Shown here piece after piece: positions 54,826-63,187 of a DNA stretch of 64,000 bases. The position numbers and the translations under genes are program-made. A model generated the notes under the pieces. It was given only the letters and a program-made list of their open reading frames with translations, searched no databases and was not told the DNA's origin. How positions within the stretch are numbered: position 1 is the stretch's first letter; every line of letters starts with the position of its first letter. The stretch is from Gordonia sediminis (GTDB lineage: Bacteria > Actinomycetota > Actinomycetes > Mycobacteriales > Mycobacteriaceae), in NCBI GenBank assembly GCA_004193205.1, contig RZUM01000002.1, positions 1,054,001-1,118,000 on the forward strand. Direction: 5' to 3'.

Positions 54826-55808
54826 GTCGTCCCCATCAGCGCGAAGAACACCTCGTCGAGGGACGGCTGGCGTAATCCGACGTCGAGGACCTCGACCTCG
54901 GCTGCCTGCAGGCGGGTGATCACCGTCGCGGTGGTGGCCATTCCGTCGGGGGCGCGCACCGCGAGTTGGTGCGCGACCGCAGACGTCTCTGCCACCACGA
55001 CGTCCAGGTCGGTCAGCAGGTCGCGGACCAGGTCGATCTGGGTGTGGTCGACGAGCGTGATCTGGCAGATCGCGGCTCCGGCCTGCCGCTTGAGGTCACC
55101 CGGAGTGCCGGCGGCGGCGACGCGACCTCGGTCGAGCAGCACGATCTGGTCGGCGAGTCTGTCGGCCTCCTCGAGGTACTGCGTGGTCAGCAGCACGGTG
55201 ATGCCGTCCGACTTGAGCCTGGCCACCGTGTCCCAGACCGCTGCCCGGCTACGGGGATCGAGGCCGGTCGTCGGTTCGTCGAGGAATAGCACCTCCGGAC
55301 GGGTGACCAGCGCGCTCGCGATGTCCACCCGGCGCCGCATTCCGCCCGACAACGTGCTGACACGACGGTCACGCACGTCGCCGAGGTCGTACTGCTCGAC
55401 CAGCTCGTCGACCCGCGCCGCCACCGCGGGGCCACGCAGCCCGGTCAGCCGGCCGAAGACCGCGAGGTTCTCCGCGGCGGTGAGGCTTTCGTCGAGGGAA
55501 GCGTACTGCCCGGTCAGCGAGATGAGTTCGCGGACGCGGGCGGGTTCGGCGATTACGTCGTGGCCGCAGATCTTCGCGATGCCGCCGTCGGGGCGCTGCA
55601 GTGTGGCGAGCAGACCCACCGTCGTCGTCTTGCCGCAGCCGTTGGGCCCCAACAATCCGAGGACCTCGCCGGGTTCCACGCGGAAGCTGATACCGCGCAG
55701 CGCCTGTACCGACCCGAACGACTTGGTGAGATCGGTGACGTCGATCGCCGCCTCGTGTTCCGCGAATGCGGGATCCACCGCTGCGGGCGGACCCGCGGTC
55801 GCAACCAT
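54822..55808 (-). CDS. ABC transporter ATPase (DrrA-like)
   Basis: A 328-residue ATPase. Walker A is GPNGCGKTTTVGLL, the signature is TLSGGMRRRVDIASAL, Walker B is VLFLDEPTTGLDPRS, and the switch region is LLTTQYLEEADRL; the ~90-residue C-terminal extension is typical of DrrA-type exporters rather than importers. The ATG at 55808 has GGAGG ten bases upstream and is preferred to a TTG three codons earlier. It heads a five-gene operon (ATPase, two permeases, MbtB-like, MbtG-like) in which every junction overlaps by 1-4 bp, and it stands behind an iron box. Confidence 0.92.
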   Translation of the reverse strand: MVATAGPPAAVDPAFAEHEAAIDVTDLTKSFGSVQALRGISFRVEPGEVLGLLGPNGCGKTTTVGLLATLQRPDGGIAKICGHDVIAEPARVRELISLTGQYASLDESLTAAENLAVFGRLTGLRGPAVAARVDELVEQYDLGDVRDRRVSTLSGGMRRRVDIASALVTRPEVLFLDEPTTGLDPRSRAAVWDTVARLKSDGITVLLTTQYLEEADRLADQIVLLDRGRVAAAGTPGDLKRQAGAAICQITLVDHTQIDLVRDLLTDLDVVVAETSAVAHQLAVRAPDGMATTATVITRLQAAEVEVLDVGLRQPSLDEVFFALMGTT

Positions 55809-55843
55809 GATCGGCAATCCTCCGGAAGGTCTCGGACAGTAAT

Positions 55844-55862
55844 TTAGGCAAGCCTAAACTAT
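55844..55862. promoter_or_regulatory. Iron box before the exporter-mbtB-mbtG operon
   Basis: TTAGGCAAGCCTAAACTAT agrees with 15 of 19 bases of the IdeR consensus read on this strand (TTAGGTTAGCCTAACCTAA). Its core TTTAGGC-AA-GCCTAAA is a perfect inverted repeat. It lies 35 bp before the ATPase start. Confidence 0.82.
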
Positions 55863-55920
55863 GTGAGGGTTGCCTGTCCTCTGTGGGGTGTCCAAGATCT
55901 TGTCGACCTCACCGCGACCC

Positions 55921-56088
55921 CGCCGACAGCACCCGATTCGTCGCCGACAGCACCCGGTTTCTCGCCGACGGCACCCAAGATCTCGCCCACAGCACCCAAG
56001 ATCTCGCCGACGGCACCCGGTCTCTCGCCGACAGCACCCCAAATCCCGCCGACAGCACCCAAGATCTCGCCGACAGGACCCGCCATCC
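55921..56088. repeat. Array 1: eight 21-bp tandem repeats
   Basis: Eight consecutive 21-bp units of the form CGCCGACRGCACCC plus seven variable bases (often AAGATCT or GGTTTCT). The period is exactly three codons-times-seven, so each strand has stop-free frames encoding heptapeptides such as GAVGEIL, but no start or coding context supports a gene. Begins ~60 bp upstream of the iron box. Confidence 0.8.
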
Positions 56089-56511
56089 CGCCCGAAAGCA
56101 GCAGGTGCTGAGGGTGCGCAATCTCGCGACCACCACACCGCCGTCGCGGCCGGGGCGCTGGAGCGTCCGGTGTGGCGCTTGATCAGCGCCGCAGAACCCA
56201 GGAGAGCTGTTGATCGTGAAGGGCCTCACCCACATCGCTGCCCGAGAGCCGACGGATCGATGAGGCGGCCCGCAATCGGCTGGTGACATGCTGGTGGCAG
56301 CAAATTTGGCGCCGACACCGACGGCGGTCTGGCGGCCGACGACCGCACGTTCAATAGCGCGCATCACCACGTCGATGACGACGGGTGACTGGGGGCGGAT
56401 CTGGACGTGCAGGTGGGGAGAAGCGACCAAGTGGTGTCGCGGACCGACGGTCACCTCGGCAGCTATCGAACCCTCGGTGATGCGCCGGTACTGCTGTTCT
56501 GGCGAGATATC
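56089..56511. other. Spacer between two inverted repeat arrays
   Basis: About 420 bp without a gene I can support. One minus-strand frame stays open through both arrays and this spacer, but the translation is dominated by array sequence and the spacer part matches no family I recognise. It may be a decayed gene. Confidence 0.4.
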
Positions 56512-56700
56512 GGGTGCCGTCGACGCAAAACCGGGTGCCGTCGACGCAAAACCGGGTGCCGTCAGCGAGAAACCGGGTGCCGTCGACGCAAAACCGGGTG
56601 CCGTCAGCGAGAAACCGGGTGCCGTCGACGAGAAACCGGGTGCCGTCAACGAGAAACCGGGTGCCGTCAACGAGAAACCGGGTGCCGTCGGCGACAAACC
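56512..56700. repeat. Array 2: nine 21-bp tandem repeats, inverted relative to array 1
   Basis: Nine units GGGTGCCGTC plus five variable bases plus AAAACC or GAAACC. Read on the other strand they become GGTTT-N5-GACGGCACCC, the same family as array 1, so the two arrays face each other across ~420 bp. In the forward frame they would encode GAVDAKP/GAVNEKP heptads. Ends 32 bp before the stop codon of the RpiB-like gene. Confidence 0.8.
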
Positions 56701-56732
56701 AGCCGACGACACCCGGGGCTCTGGGGCGTGTC

Positions 56733-57221
56733 CTAACTGACGGCGGGAACCCGCTCGTACTCGCCGATCGCGGCCACCTTCTCGGCCGACGCGGACGCCG
56801 GATCGAACTCGTATCCGAGCCATTCGCGGGCGAGTTTGCGCGCGAGTTCGATCCCGATGACACGCTGCCCGAAGCAGAGAATCTGTGCGTCGTTGGACAG
56901 GATCGCACGCTCGACCGAGAAACTGTCGTGCGCGGTGACGGCCCGGACTCCGGGCACCTTGTTGGCGCTGATCGCGACGCCCAGTCCGGTGCCGCAGATC
57001 AGCAGGGCGCGGTCGGCGGTGCCGTCGGCGACCAGCCGGGCGGCGGCCACCGCGACGTGCGGATAGTGGGTGTGCTCGTCGGGACGTACCCCGACGTCGA
57101 TGACGGAGGCGACGCGCGGATCGGCGGCCAGGTCGGCGCCGAGGATCGACTTGTAGTCGACGCCGGCATCGTCGCTGCCGATGGCGATGGTCAAGGGTCG
57201 GCTATCGGTGTTGGTGCTCAA
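56733..57221 (-). CDS. RpiB/LacAB family sugar-phosphate isomerase
   Basis: A 162-residue aldose-ketose isomerase. The start of the fold ([18 protein letters not shown]), catalytic Cys 76 in [20 protein letters not shown] and His 99 follow the ribose-5-phosphate isomerase B pattern. Members in polyol clusters (EryI, DerI) act on tetrulose 4-phosphate instead of ribulose 5-phosphate. The TTG start is inferred from GAAGGA six bases upstream and the 10-bp gap to the kinase gene. Last gene of the leftward operon. In mycobacterial threitol/erythritol use, an enzyme of this family turns erythrulose 4-phosphate into erythrose 4-phosphate. Confidence 0.87.
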   Translation of the reverse strand: MSTNTDSRPLTIAIGSDDAGVDYKSILGADLAADPRVASVIDVGVRPDEHTHYPHVAVAAARLVADGTADRALLICGTGLGVAISANKVPGVRAVTAHDSFSVERAILSNDAQILCFGQRVIGIELARKLAREWLGYEFDPASASAEKVAAIGEYERVPAVS

Positions 57222-57231
57222 CGGAATTCCT

Positions 57232-58968
57232 TCAGTGGGTAGCGGTGGGAAGAAGATCGGCGACGGTGGTGACGCACAGGCCGAAAGAGACGGCGCCGGC
57301 GTCGGGGGTGCCGACGCTGCGCTCGGCGAGGGGACGCGCCCGCCCGACCTTGGGAACGAGGTCCGCGGTGGCGGCCGCCGACTTCGTCGCGATCTCGGCG
57401 GCGTCGCGCCATACGGTGCGCCAGTCCTGCGCCCCCGAGACTGCGGCATCCAGCGCATCGGAGAACGGCCCGATCGCGTCGAGCATCGTCTTGTCGCCGG
57501 GTTGCGCCCCGCCCAGATCGAGCATGGCCTGATAGCCGAGTCGAACGGCGGCGGCGATGGCACCGGCGTCCGGCGTGCCCTCGTCACCGAGGCGGCGTCC
57601 GACGGCGTTGAGTGCGGCGCCCCACAGGACTCCCGACGTGCCGCCGGCCTCGGCCGCCCAGGAGTCGCCGGCGGACCGGAAGACCTGTCCTGCACCGGAA
57701 CCCGTCTGAGCGGCGACGCGGGCGGCCTCGAGCGCGGCGGTGATTCCGCGGACCATGCCGCGGCCGTGGTCACCGTCGCCGGCGACCGCGTCGATGCGCC
57801 CGAGTTCGTCCTCGGCATCGACGATGGCATCGTGGACCGCCTCGAAGCCGAGCACCACCTGGGCGGCGGCGACTCGGGAGTCGTGATCGGACTCGACGGT
57901 CGCCTGGACCACCGAACCGGAGGCCACGGCCGTGCGCCGCGCCTGCTCGACGGCCGGCGTGATGGCGCCTCGCTTGTAGGCCGGGGTGTCGGCGGGGCTG
58001 GTCCACAATGTCTCGAGCTCGTCGTCGAGCCACGTCAGGGTCAACGAGCACCCCGCCATGTCCAGGCTGGTGACCAGTTCACCGATCTCGGGTTCGACGA
58101 CGGCGTAACCGGCCTCGGACAGCCTGGCCGACACCGTCTTCCACACCACGAACAGCTCTTCGTACTTGGTCCGGCCCAGCCCGTTGAGGATGACCGCGAT
58201 CCGGCGGGAATCGATCGGCGGCGGAAGCTTTTCCGCGTCGGCGAGGACCCCGTCGACGAGCAGATCGGCGAGTTCGTCCGCGCGCGGCATGGCGTGGTTG
58301 GCGACCCCGGGTTCACCGTGGATGCCCAGGCCGAGGCCCATGGTCGCGTCGGGCACGGTGAACAGGGGCGCCTCGCTGCCGGGCATCGTGCATCCGTCGA
58401 ATGCGACACCGAGGGTTCGGGTGGCGGCGTTGGTCGTCCGTGCGACCCGTTCCACCTCGTCCATGGAGTATCCGGCCTCGGCGGCCGCACTGGCACAACG
58501 GAACACCGGGAAGTCGCCGGCGATGCCGCGCCGCTTGTCGGCCTCCTGGACCGGGGCGCTCGCGATGTCGTCGGTGACGGTGAGGAATCGGGCGTCGATC
58601 CCCTCGTCGCGAAGCGTCGAGGTCGCCAGTCCGAAGTTCATGACATCGCCCGCATAGTTTCCGGTGAGCAGCAGCACTCCGGAATCGCCGTGTGCGGCAC
58701 GGGCAACCGACGCTGCCTGCTGGGCCGAAGGTGAGGTGAACACGTTGCCCACCACCGCCCCGTCGGCGAATCCCGGTCCCACCACGCCGCAGAAGGCCGG
58801 GTAGTGGCCGGAGCCGCCGCCGACGACGACCGCGACCTTTCCGGACGGGGTTTCGGTGGCGCGGACGACACCGCCGGGTACACCGACGACGTATCGCGAG
58901 TTGGCATCGAGGAATCCGGCGAGCATGTCTTCGGTGAACGAGGCCGGGTCATTGAAGAGTCGAGTCAT
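57232..58968 (-). CDS. Dihydroxyacetone kinase family protein, DhaK-DhaL fusion
   Basis: A 578-residue ATP-dependent ketose kinase. The DhaK domain (1-~340) binds its substrate through the His in LGIHGEPG (His 217). The DhaL domain (~375-578) has the Mg-ATP aspartates in [13 protein letters not shown] (393-400). Both parts are complete, so it should use ATP rather than PTS phosphate. Homologues phosphorylate dihydroxyacetone, D- or L-erythrulose, or apulose; neighbours (isomerases, SDR, transketolase) argue for a C4-C5 ketose rather than dihydroxyacetone. Second-last gene of the leftward operon, 37 bp after the SDR gene. Confidence 0.92.
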   Translation of the reverse strand: MTRLFNDPASFTEDMLAGFLDANSRYVVGVPGGVVRATETPSGKVAVVVGGGSGHYPAFCGVVGPGFADGAVVGNVFTSPSAQQAASVARAAHGDSGVLLLTGNYAGDVMNFGLATSTLRDEGIDARFLTVTDDIASAPVQEADKRRGIAGDFPVFRCASAAAEAGYSMDEVERVARTTNAATRTLGVAFDGCTMPGSEAPLFTVPDATMGLGLGIHGEPGVANHAMPRADELADLLVDGVLADAEKLPPPIDSRRIAVILNGLGRTKYEELFVVWKTVSARLSEAGYAVVEPEIGELVTSLDMAGCSLTLTWLDDELETLWTSPADTPAYKRGAITPAVEQARRTAVASGSVVQATVESDHDSRVAAAQVVLGFEAVHDAIVDAEDELGRIDAVAGDGDHGRGMVRGITAALEAARVAAQTGSGAGQVFRSAGDSWAAEAGGTSGVLWGAALNAVGRRLGDEGTPDAGAIAAAVRLGYQAMLDLGGAQPGDKTMLDAIGPFSDALDAAVSGAQDWRTVWRDAAEIATKSAAATADLVPKVGRARPLAERSVGTPDAGAVSFGLCVTTVADLLPTATH

Positions 58969-59005
58969 TTTCTGGTCCTTACCGCTGGCGACGACATCAG
59001 TGCCG

Positions 59006-59779
59006 TCAGTGCATGTGGCTGCCGCCGTTGATGTCGAGGGTGGTGCCGGTGAGATACGCGGCGTCCTCGCTGGACAGGAAGGTGATCGCCGCGGCGACCT
59101 CGGTGGTGGTGGCGGTGCGGCCGACCGGAATGGACGCGGCCAGCGCCGCCTCCTGTTCGTCGGTCGAACCGACGCGGATGTCGGTGTCGACGGCGCCGGG
59201 GGTCACGGCGTTCACGGTCACCCCGGTCGTGCCGAGCTCGCGGGCCAGCGACTTGGTGAACCCGAGGATCGCGGCCTTGGCCGACGAGTAGGGAACCTTG
59301 CCGAAGACACCGCCACCGCGTTGCGCCGACACCGACGACATGTTGACGATGCGACCGAAGCCGGCCTCGATCATGTCGGGCAGGAATGCCTTGGTGACGA
59401 GGTAGGTGCCGGTCGCGTTGACGGCCATCACCTTGTTCCAGAGTTCGAGGGAGGTCTCGAGGAACGGCACCGGGGAGGTGATGCCGGCGATGTTGGCCAG
59501 CGCACCGACGACCGGCAGGTTACCGCCCGCGACCTCGGCGGCGACCGCGGACTGTGCTGCGGAGACCGAGGCCTCGTCGGTGACGTCGATCTCGGCGCCG
59601 AAGGACGGGACGGAGTACTGGTTGCCGATCTCGGCGGCGACCTTGGCCGAGAGTTCCCCGTCGAGATCGAGGATGACGATGGCCCACCCCTCTTCGGCGT
59701 AGCGGCGGGCTACCTCGCGCCCGATGCCGCGCGGTGAGGTGGCGCCGGTGATGATCGCGGTGCGCTGGATGGTTGCCAT
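59006..59779 (-). CDS. Short-chain dehydrogenase/reductase
   Basis: A 257-residue NAD(P)-dependent SDR. The cofactor motif is TGATSPRGIG, the active-site Tyr/Lys are in YSSAK after the Ser in NMSSVSAQ, and the NAG-like motif reads NIAG. An Asp after the second strand (VILDLDG) favours NAD over NADP. In this context it probably oxidises a polyol (for example threitol) to the ketose used by the kinase. About 90 bp separates it from the TIM-barrel gene upstream. Confidence 0.9.
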   Translation of the reverse strand: MATIQRTAIITGATSPRGIGREVARRYAEEGWAIVILDLDGELSAKVAAEIGNQYSVPSFGAEIDVTDEASVSAAQSAVAAEVAGGNLPVVGALANIAGITSPVPFLETSLELWNKVMAVNATGTYLVTKAFLPDMIEAGFGRIVNMSSVSAQRGGGVFGKVPYSSAKAAILGFTKSLARELGTTGVTVNAVTPGAVDTDIRVGSTDEQEAALAASIPVGRTATTTEVAAAITFLSSEDAAYLTGTTLDINGGSHMH

Positions 59780-59872
59780 GATGTGCTCCTTGTTATTACT
59801 GAGGTCTATTGGTCGGGCGGGTCTATTGGTCGGGCGGGTCGTCTGGTCAGGCGGGGTCGGAGTCGAGCGAGG

Positions 59873-60700
59873 TCAGAGAAGTCGGGAGACGAAGGTGCCG
59901 GCGTTGACCGCTCCGCTGGCACGTTGGTCGTTGGTGATGTCGCGGGTCTCGAGTTCGAGCGCGAAGTGTCCGGAGTACCCGGCCGCGGCGAGGGCGGTGA
60001 ACCCGGCGGCAAAGTCCGCGGCGCCCGCGCCCACGCTGCGGTGGATGTCGCCGGGGACGGCATCCCGGATGTGCACGTGCGTGACCCGCGGGTGGAATCG
60101 GGCGATGAAGTCGACGGGATCGCCACCGGAGGCGACGATGTGGCTGAAGTCCATGACGAGGCCCACCGACGTGTCGGCCAGTCGGTCGGCGAGTTGTTGG
60201 GCGCGATCGATGTTCCAGCACAACCGGAAGAAGTGCAGGGACTCGACCCAGATGTCGACACCGCGCGTGTTCGCGGTCTCGGCGGCGCGGACGAGTTCGT
60301 CGGCGACGAGGTCGAGGTCCTCGTCGAGGGACCGAATGGGGTCGTGGCTCTGGGCGCCGCACGGGAGGACGACGGCGCCGGCCCTGGTGGCGACGGCGAG
60401 GTCGATCAACGACGTGAGATGTGCGTCGCGCCCGCGGCGGCCCGCGGCGTCGAGCGGAGTGTTGAGATCGCCGATGTCTCCATTGATGGAGCGCACCGTC
60501 AGCCCGGACGCGACGACCGTGTCGGCCACGGTGCGCACCGCGTCGTCGTCGAGCACGTAGGGCACGTGATCGCAGACCCCGGGCAGTGCGCCGAGGTCGA
60601 TCTCACCGAATCCCAGATCGGCGATCGTCGCGAGCGCCGCCGGGAGCTCGAGGTGTCGGAAGCTGATCGTCGAGCACCCCAGCCTGTGGTCGAAAAGCAT
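59873..60700 (-). CDS. TIM-barrel sugar isomerase/epimerase (xylose isomerase-like)
   Basis: A 275-residue AP-endonuclease-2/xylose-isomerase-like barrel. The four usual metal ligands are plausible as E153 (WVESLHF), D184 (VMDFSHI), H210 (THVHIRD) and E249 (ALELETRD). Relatives include IolE, hydroxypyruvate isomerase and the erythrulose-1-phosphate isomerase LerI. Here it may isomerise an aldose or ketose (or its phosphate) before or after the kinase. ATG at 60700 with GAAGGACGG upstream; an upstream in-frame extension would lie over the promoter. First gene of the leftward operon. Confidence 0.87.
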   Translation of the reverse strand: MLFDHRLGCSTISFRHLELPAALATIADLGFGEIDLGALPGVCDHVPYVLDDDAVRTVADTVVASGLTVRSINGDIGDLNTPLDAAGRRGRDAHLTSLIDLAVATRAGAVVLPCGAQSHDPIRSLDEDLDLVADELVRAAETANTRGVDIWVESLHFFRLCWNIDRAQQLADRLADTSVGLVMDFSHIVASGGDPVDFIARFHPRVTHVHIRDAVPGDIHRSVGAGAADFAAGFTALAAAGYSGHFALELETRDITNDQRASGAVNAGTFVSRLL

Positions 60701-60744
60701 CGCGTGGTCCGTCCTTCTGCACGTCGTGAACTGTGATGCCGAGC

Positions 60745-60774
60745 ACAATACCTCTGCCGACTGTTAACAGTCAA
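60745..60774 (-). promoter_or_regulatory. Predicted promoter of the leftward ketose operon
   Basis: On the minus strand TTGACT and TATTGT are separated by 18 bases, a good sigma-70-type pair for this group, 45 bp before the first ATG. A palindromic operator overlaps the -35 box and spacer. Confidence 0.5.
60759..60772. promoter_or_regulatory. Operator 1, perfect palindrome
   Basis: GACTGTTAACAGTC is a perfect 14-bp palindrome lying over the promoter of the leftward operon. Extended on the minus strand it reads TTGACTGTTAACA, sharing most bases with operator 2. The size and style suit a GntR/FadR- or LacI-like repressor; none is encoded in the window. Confidence 0.6.
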
Positions 60775-60794
60775 CCGGTGACATGTGACTTGTG

Positions 60795-60808
60795 TTGACT
60801 GTTGACAA
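60795..60808. promoter_or_regulatory. Operator 2, related to operator 1
   Basis: TTGACTGTTGACAA repeats the TTGACTGTT-ACA pattern of operator 1 and is an imperfect palindrome itself. It contains TTGACA, a possible -35 box for the rightward transporter gene. Confidence 0.5.
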
Positions 60809-60898
60809 TGGCTGTGTGTCGGGTCACACTGGCTTCACCAATCGCCGGCTCGGGCCGACGACCTGGGGTTACGCTCGAATACTGAAAGGACATCAGCC

Positions 60899-62245
60899 AT
60901 GAGCGAGGACACTCTCACCATGCGGGGGCCGGTGAACGGCACGCCGGACGCCAAGCGGGTCGCCGTGGGATCCGCGGTCGGCGCGGTCATCGAGACCTAC
61001 GACTTCATCGGGTTCGGCACCGCGGCGGCGCTCTACTTCGGCACCGCCTTCTTCCCCGGCGCCTCTCCGGTCGCCGGCACGCTGGCCGCGTTCGCGACAC
61101 TCGGCGTCGGCTTCGCAGCCCGCCCGCTCGGCGGCATCCTCGGCGGTCACCTCGGCGACAAGGTCGGACGCAAGCCGGTGCTCGTCGCGTCGCTGATCCT
61201 CATGGGTCTGGCCACCTTCGCGATCGGACTCCTCCCCACGTACGCGGCCGTCGGTGTCGCCGCGCCGATTCTGCTGGTGACCGTGCGCATCATCCAGGGA
61301 CTGGCCTTCGGCGCCGAATGGGGTGGCGCGATCCTGATGAGTTACGAACACGCGCCCTGGCGAGAGAAAGGCCGCTACACCGGCATCGTGCAGGCCGGTT
61401 TCCCGGTCGGACTGCTGTTGGCCAACCTGGTGTTCCTCGGTAGCGTTCACCTCGGCAACGACTGGGCCTGGCGCGTACCGTTCCTGGCGAGCATCTTCCT
61501 GGTCATCGTCGGCCTGATCATTCGGGCCAAGGTTCCCGAATCCCCGGTCTTCGAGGACGTGAAGGAGTCGGGCGATATCGCGAAGTCGCCCATTGTCGAG
61601 GTCATTCGGACCGATTGGCGAAACATCCTGCGCGGCATCGGTTTGCGCATCGCCGAGACCGCCGGATACGCGGTGTCCATCACCTACATGATCTCCTACC
61701 TGCACAGCGAGCACCTCGCCACCAAGACCCAGACCCTGACCGCCCTGTGCATCGGCGCCGCCATCGGCATCTTCGCCACCCCGGCCTGGGGACGACTGAC
61801 CGACAAGATCGGCCGCCGCACCGTCTACCTGTATTCGACCGCCTTCGCCGTATTCTTCGGTGTCCCGATGTTCCTGCTGGTCAACACCGGAAGCTTCTTC
61901 CTGGTCGCCATCACCATCGTGATCTCCTACGCCATCTGCCAGAACTCGCTAGCCGGCGCACAGGGCGCCTGGTTCCCGGAACTGTTCGAGGCCAAGACCC
62001 GCGCCTCGGGCGCCTCACTCGCCTATCAGATCTCGGCGATGGTCTCCGGATTCACCCCGTTCATCACCACCCTGCTGTTCGTCGAGTTCGGCTGGATGGG
62101 TCCGGCGGTGCTGTTCAGCATCTACGGCGCGATCGGCCTGTGGGCCGCCATCTACACCCGCGAGACCTGGGGACCGCGTGAGCGTCGGGCCGCGGAGGAG
62201 GCGTCGCAGAACGCACACCGAGAGGGCGTCACGCTCGCCGCGTGA
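60899..62245 (+). CDS. MFS transporter, metabolite:H+ symporter (MHS) family
   Basis: A 448-residue carrier with about twelve membrane helices. The MHS signature is clear: a charged first helix region (GSAVGAVIETYDFIGFGTAAALYF), RPLGGILGGHLGDKVGRKPVL between helices 2 and 3, and IIQGLAFGAEWGGAILMSYEHAP. Relatives import organic acids, betaines, polyols or sugars with protons. Its divergent placement opposite the kinase/isomerase operon and before the transketolase genes points to uptake of the pathway's starting polyol or sugar. AAAGGA precedes the ATG. Confidence 0.9.
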   Translation: MSEDTLTMRGPVNGTPDAKRVAVGSAVGAVIETYDFIGFGTAAALYFGTAFFPGASPVAGTLAAFATLGVGFAARPLGGILGGHLGDKVGRKPVLVASLILMGLATFAIGLLPTYAAVGVAAPILLVTVRIIQGLAFGAEWGGAILMSYEHAPWREKGRYTGIVQAGFPVGLLLANLVFLGSVHLGNDWAWRVPFLASIFLVIVGLIIRAKVPESPVFEDVKESGDIAKSPIVEVIRTDWRNILRGIGLRIAETAGYAVSITYMISYLHSEHLATKTQTLTALCIGAAIGIFATPAWGRLTDKIGRRTVYLYSTAFAVFFGVPMFLLVNTGSFFLVAITIVISYAICQNSLAGAQGAWFPELFEAKTRASGASLAYQISAMVSGFTPFITTLLFVEFGWMGPAVLFSIYGAIGLWAAIYTRETWGPRERRAAEEASQNAHREGVTLAA

Positions 62246-62302
62246 CGCGCCCCGGCCACTTCCGCACCATCCGGAAACACCTGACACTTCCAAGGATTCA
62301 CC

Positions 62303-63187
62303 GTGACTTCCACACTTCCTCAGACGACGGCGCCGACCGCCCGACGGCGTGAACGCATCGCCGCCGCCGCGCAACGGATGCGCCACCACGTCCTGAACAT
62401 GGGCGAGGCCCAGGGACAGGGCTATGTTGGGCAGGCACTCGGCTGCGCCGACATCCTCGCCACGCTCTACACCGACGTCATGAACTACCGAGGCGACGAC
62501 CCCGACTGGGACGACCGCGACCGGTTCCTGCTCTCCGCGGGCCACTACGCGATCGGCTTCTACTCGGCACTCGCCGAAGCCGGCGTGATCCCCATCGAGG
62601 AACTCGACACCTACGGGTCCGACGACTCGCGGCTCCCCATGTCCGGAATGTCCACGTACACACCGGGAATGGAGATCTCCGGGGGCTCGCTGGGACACGG
62701 GCTGACCGTCGCCGTCGGGATGGCGCTGGGCCTGCGGATGCAAGGCAACGATGCCAAGGTCATCAACTTTCTCTCCGACGGCGAGCTCGACGAGGGCTCC
62801 ACCTGGGAGGCGGCCATGGGTGCGTCCCACCACCAGCTCGGCCGCCTCATCGCCGTCGTCGACATCAACGCCCTGCAGGCCGACGGCCCGACCGCCGGCG
62901 TGCTGCGCACCGAACCGGTCGCCGACAAGTGGGCCGCCTGTGGTTGGTTCGTCCAGCGGATCGACGGCAACGACGTCGATGCCCTCATCGCCGCCTTCGA
63001 CGCGGCGACCGCGGCCGCCGAAGCCGTCGCCGCACCGTCGGTGATCCTGTGCGACACCACCGTCGGCTGTGGGGTGCCACTTCTCGAACAGCGCGAGAAG
63101 GCGCACTTCATGCGCATCGAAACCCACGAGTGGCAGATCTGCCGCGACCAGCTGACCGCCGGATACACCGAAGGACCAGACCAGTGA
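62303..63187 (+). CDS. Transketolase, N-terminal subunit
   Basis: A 294-residue thiamine diphosphate-binding subunit. The motif SDGELDEGSTWEAA (the GDG-type Mg-diphosphate motif) lies near residue 158, preceded by GGSLGHGLTVAVGMALG; the early MGEAQGQGYVGQALGCADILATLY stretch is typical of split transketolases. It forms half of an active site completed by the next protein. GTG start after AAGGA. It overlaps the C-terminal subunit gene by 4 bp. Split transketolases of this kind occur in apulose-4-phosphate cleavage as well as in ordinary sugar-phosphate exchange. Confidence 0.92.
   Translation: MTSTLPQTTAPTARRRERIAAAAQRMRHHVLNMGEAQGQGYVGQALGCADILATLYTDVMNYRGDDPDWDDRDRFLLSAGHYAIGFYSALAEAGVIPIEELDTYGSDDSRLPMSGMSTYTPGMEISGGSLGHGLTVAVGMALGLRMQGNDAKVINFLSDGELDEGSTWEAAMGASHHQLGRLIAVVDINALQADGPTAGVLRTEPVADKWAACGWFVQRIDGNDVDALIAAFDAATAAAEAVAAPSVILCDTTVGCGVPLLEQREKAHFMRIETHEWQICRDQLTAGYTEGPDQ

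Noticed and set aside
54822-55808. ATPase as part of the ferric siderophore importer
   Set aside because: The permeases are ABC-2 exporter type and the ATPase has the DrrA-like C-terminal extension; importer permeases of the FecCD type are not present.
55921-56700. CRISPR array
   Set aside because: Units are contiguous 21-mers with no unique spacers between conserved repeats, and no cas genes are nearby.
56288-56740. Possible heptad-repeat protein (GAVDAKP units)
   Set aside because: The repeat frame is open only because the unit is 21 bp; the upstream part has no coding character, there is no ribosome site, and the inverted array gives equally open frames on the other strand.
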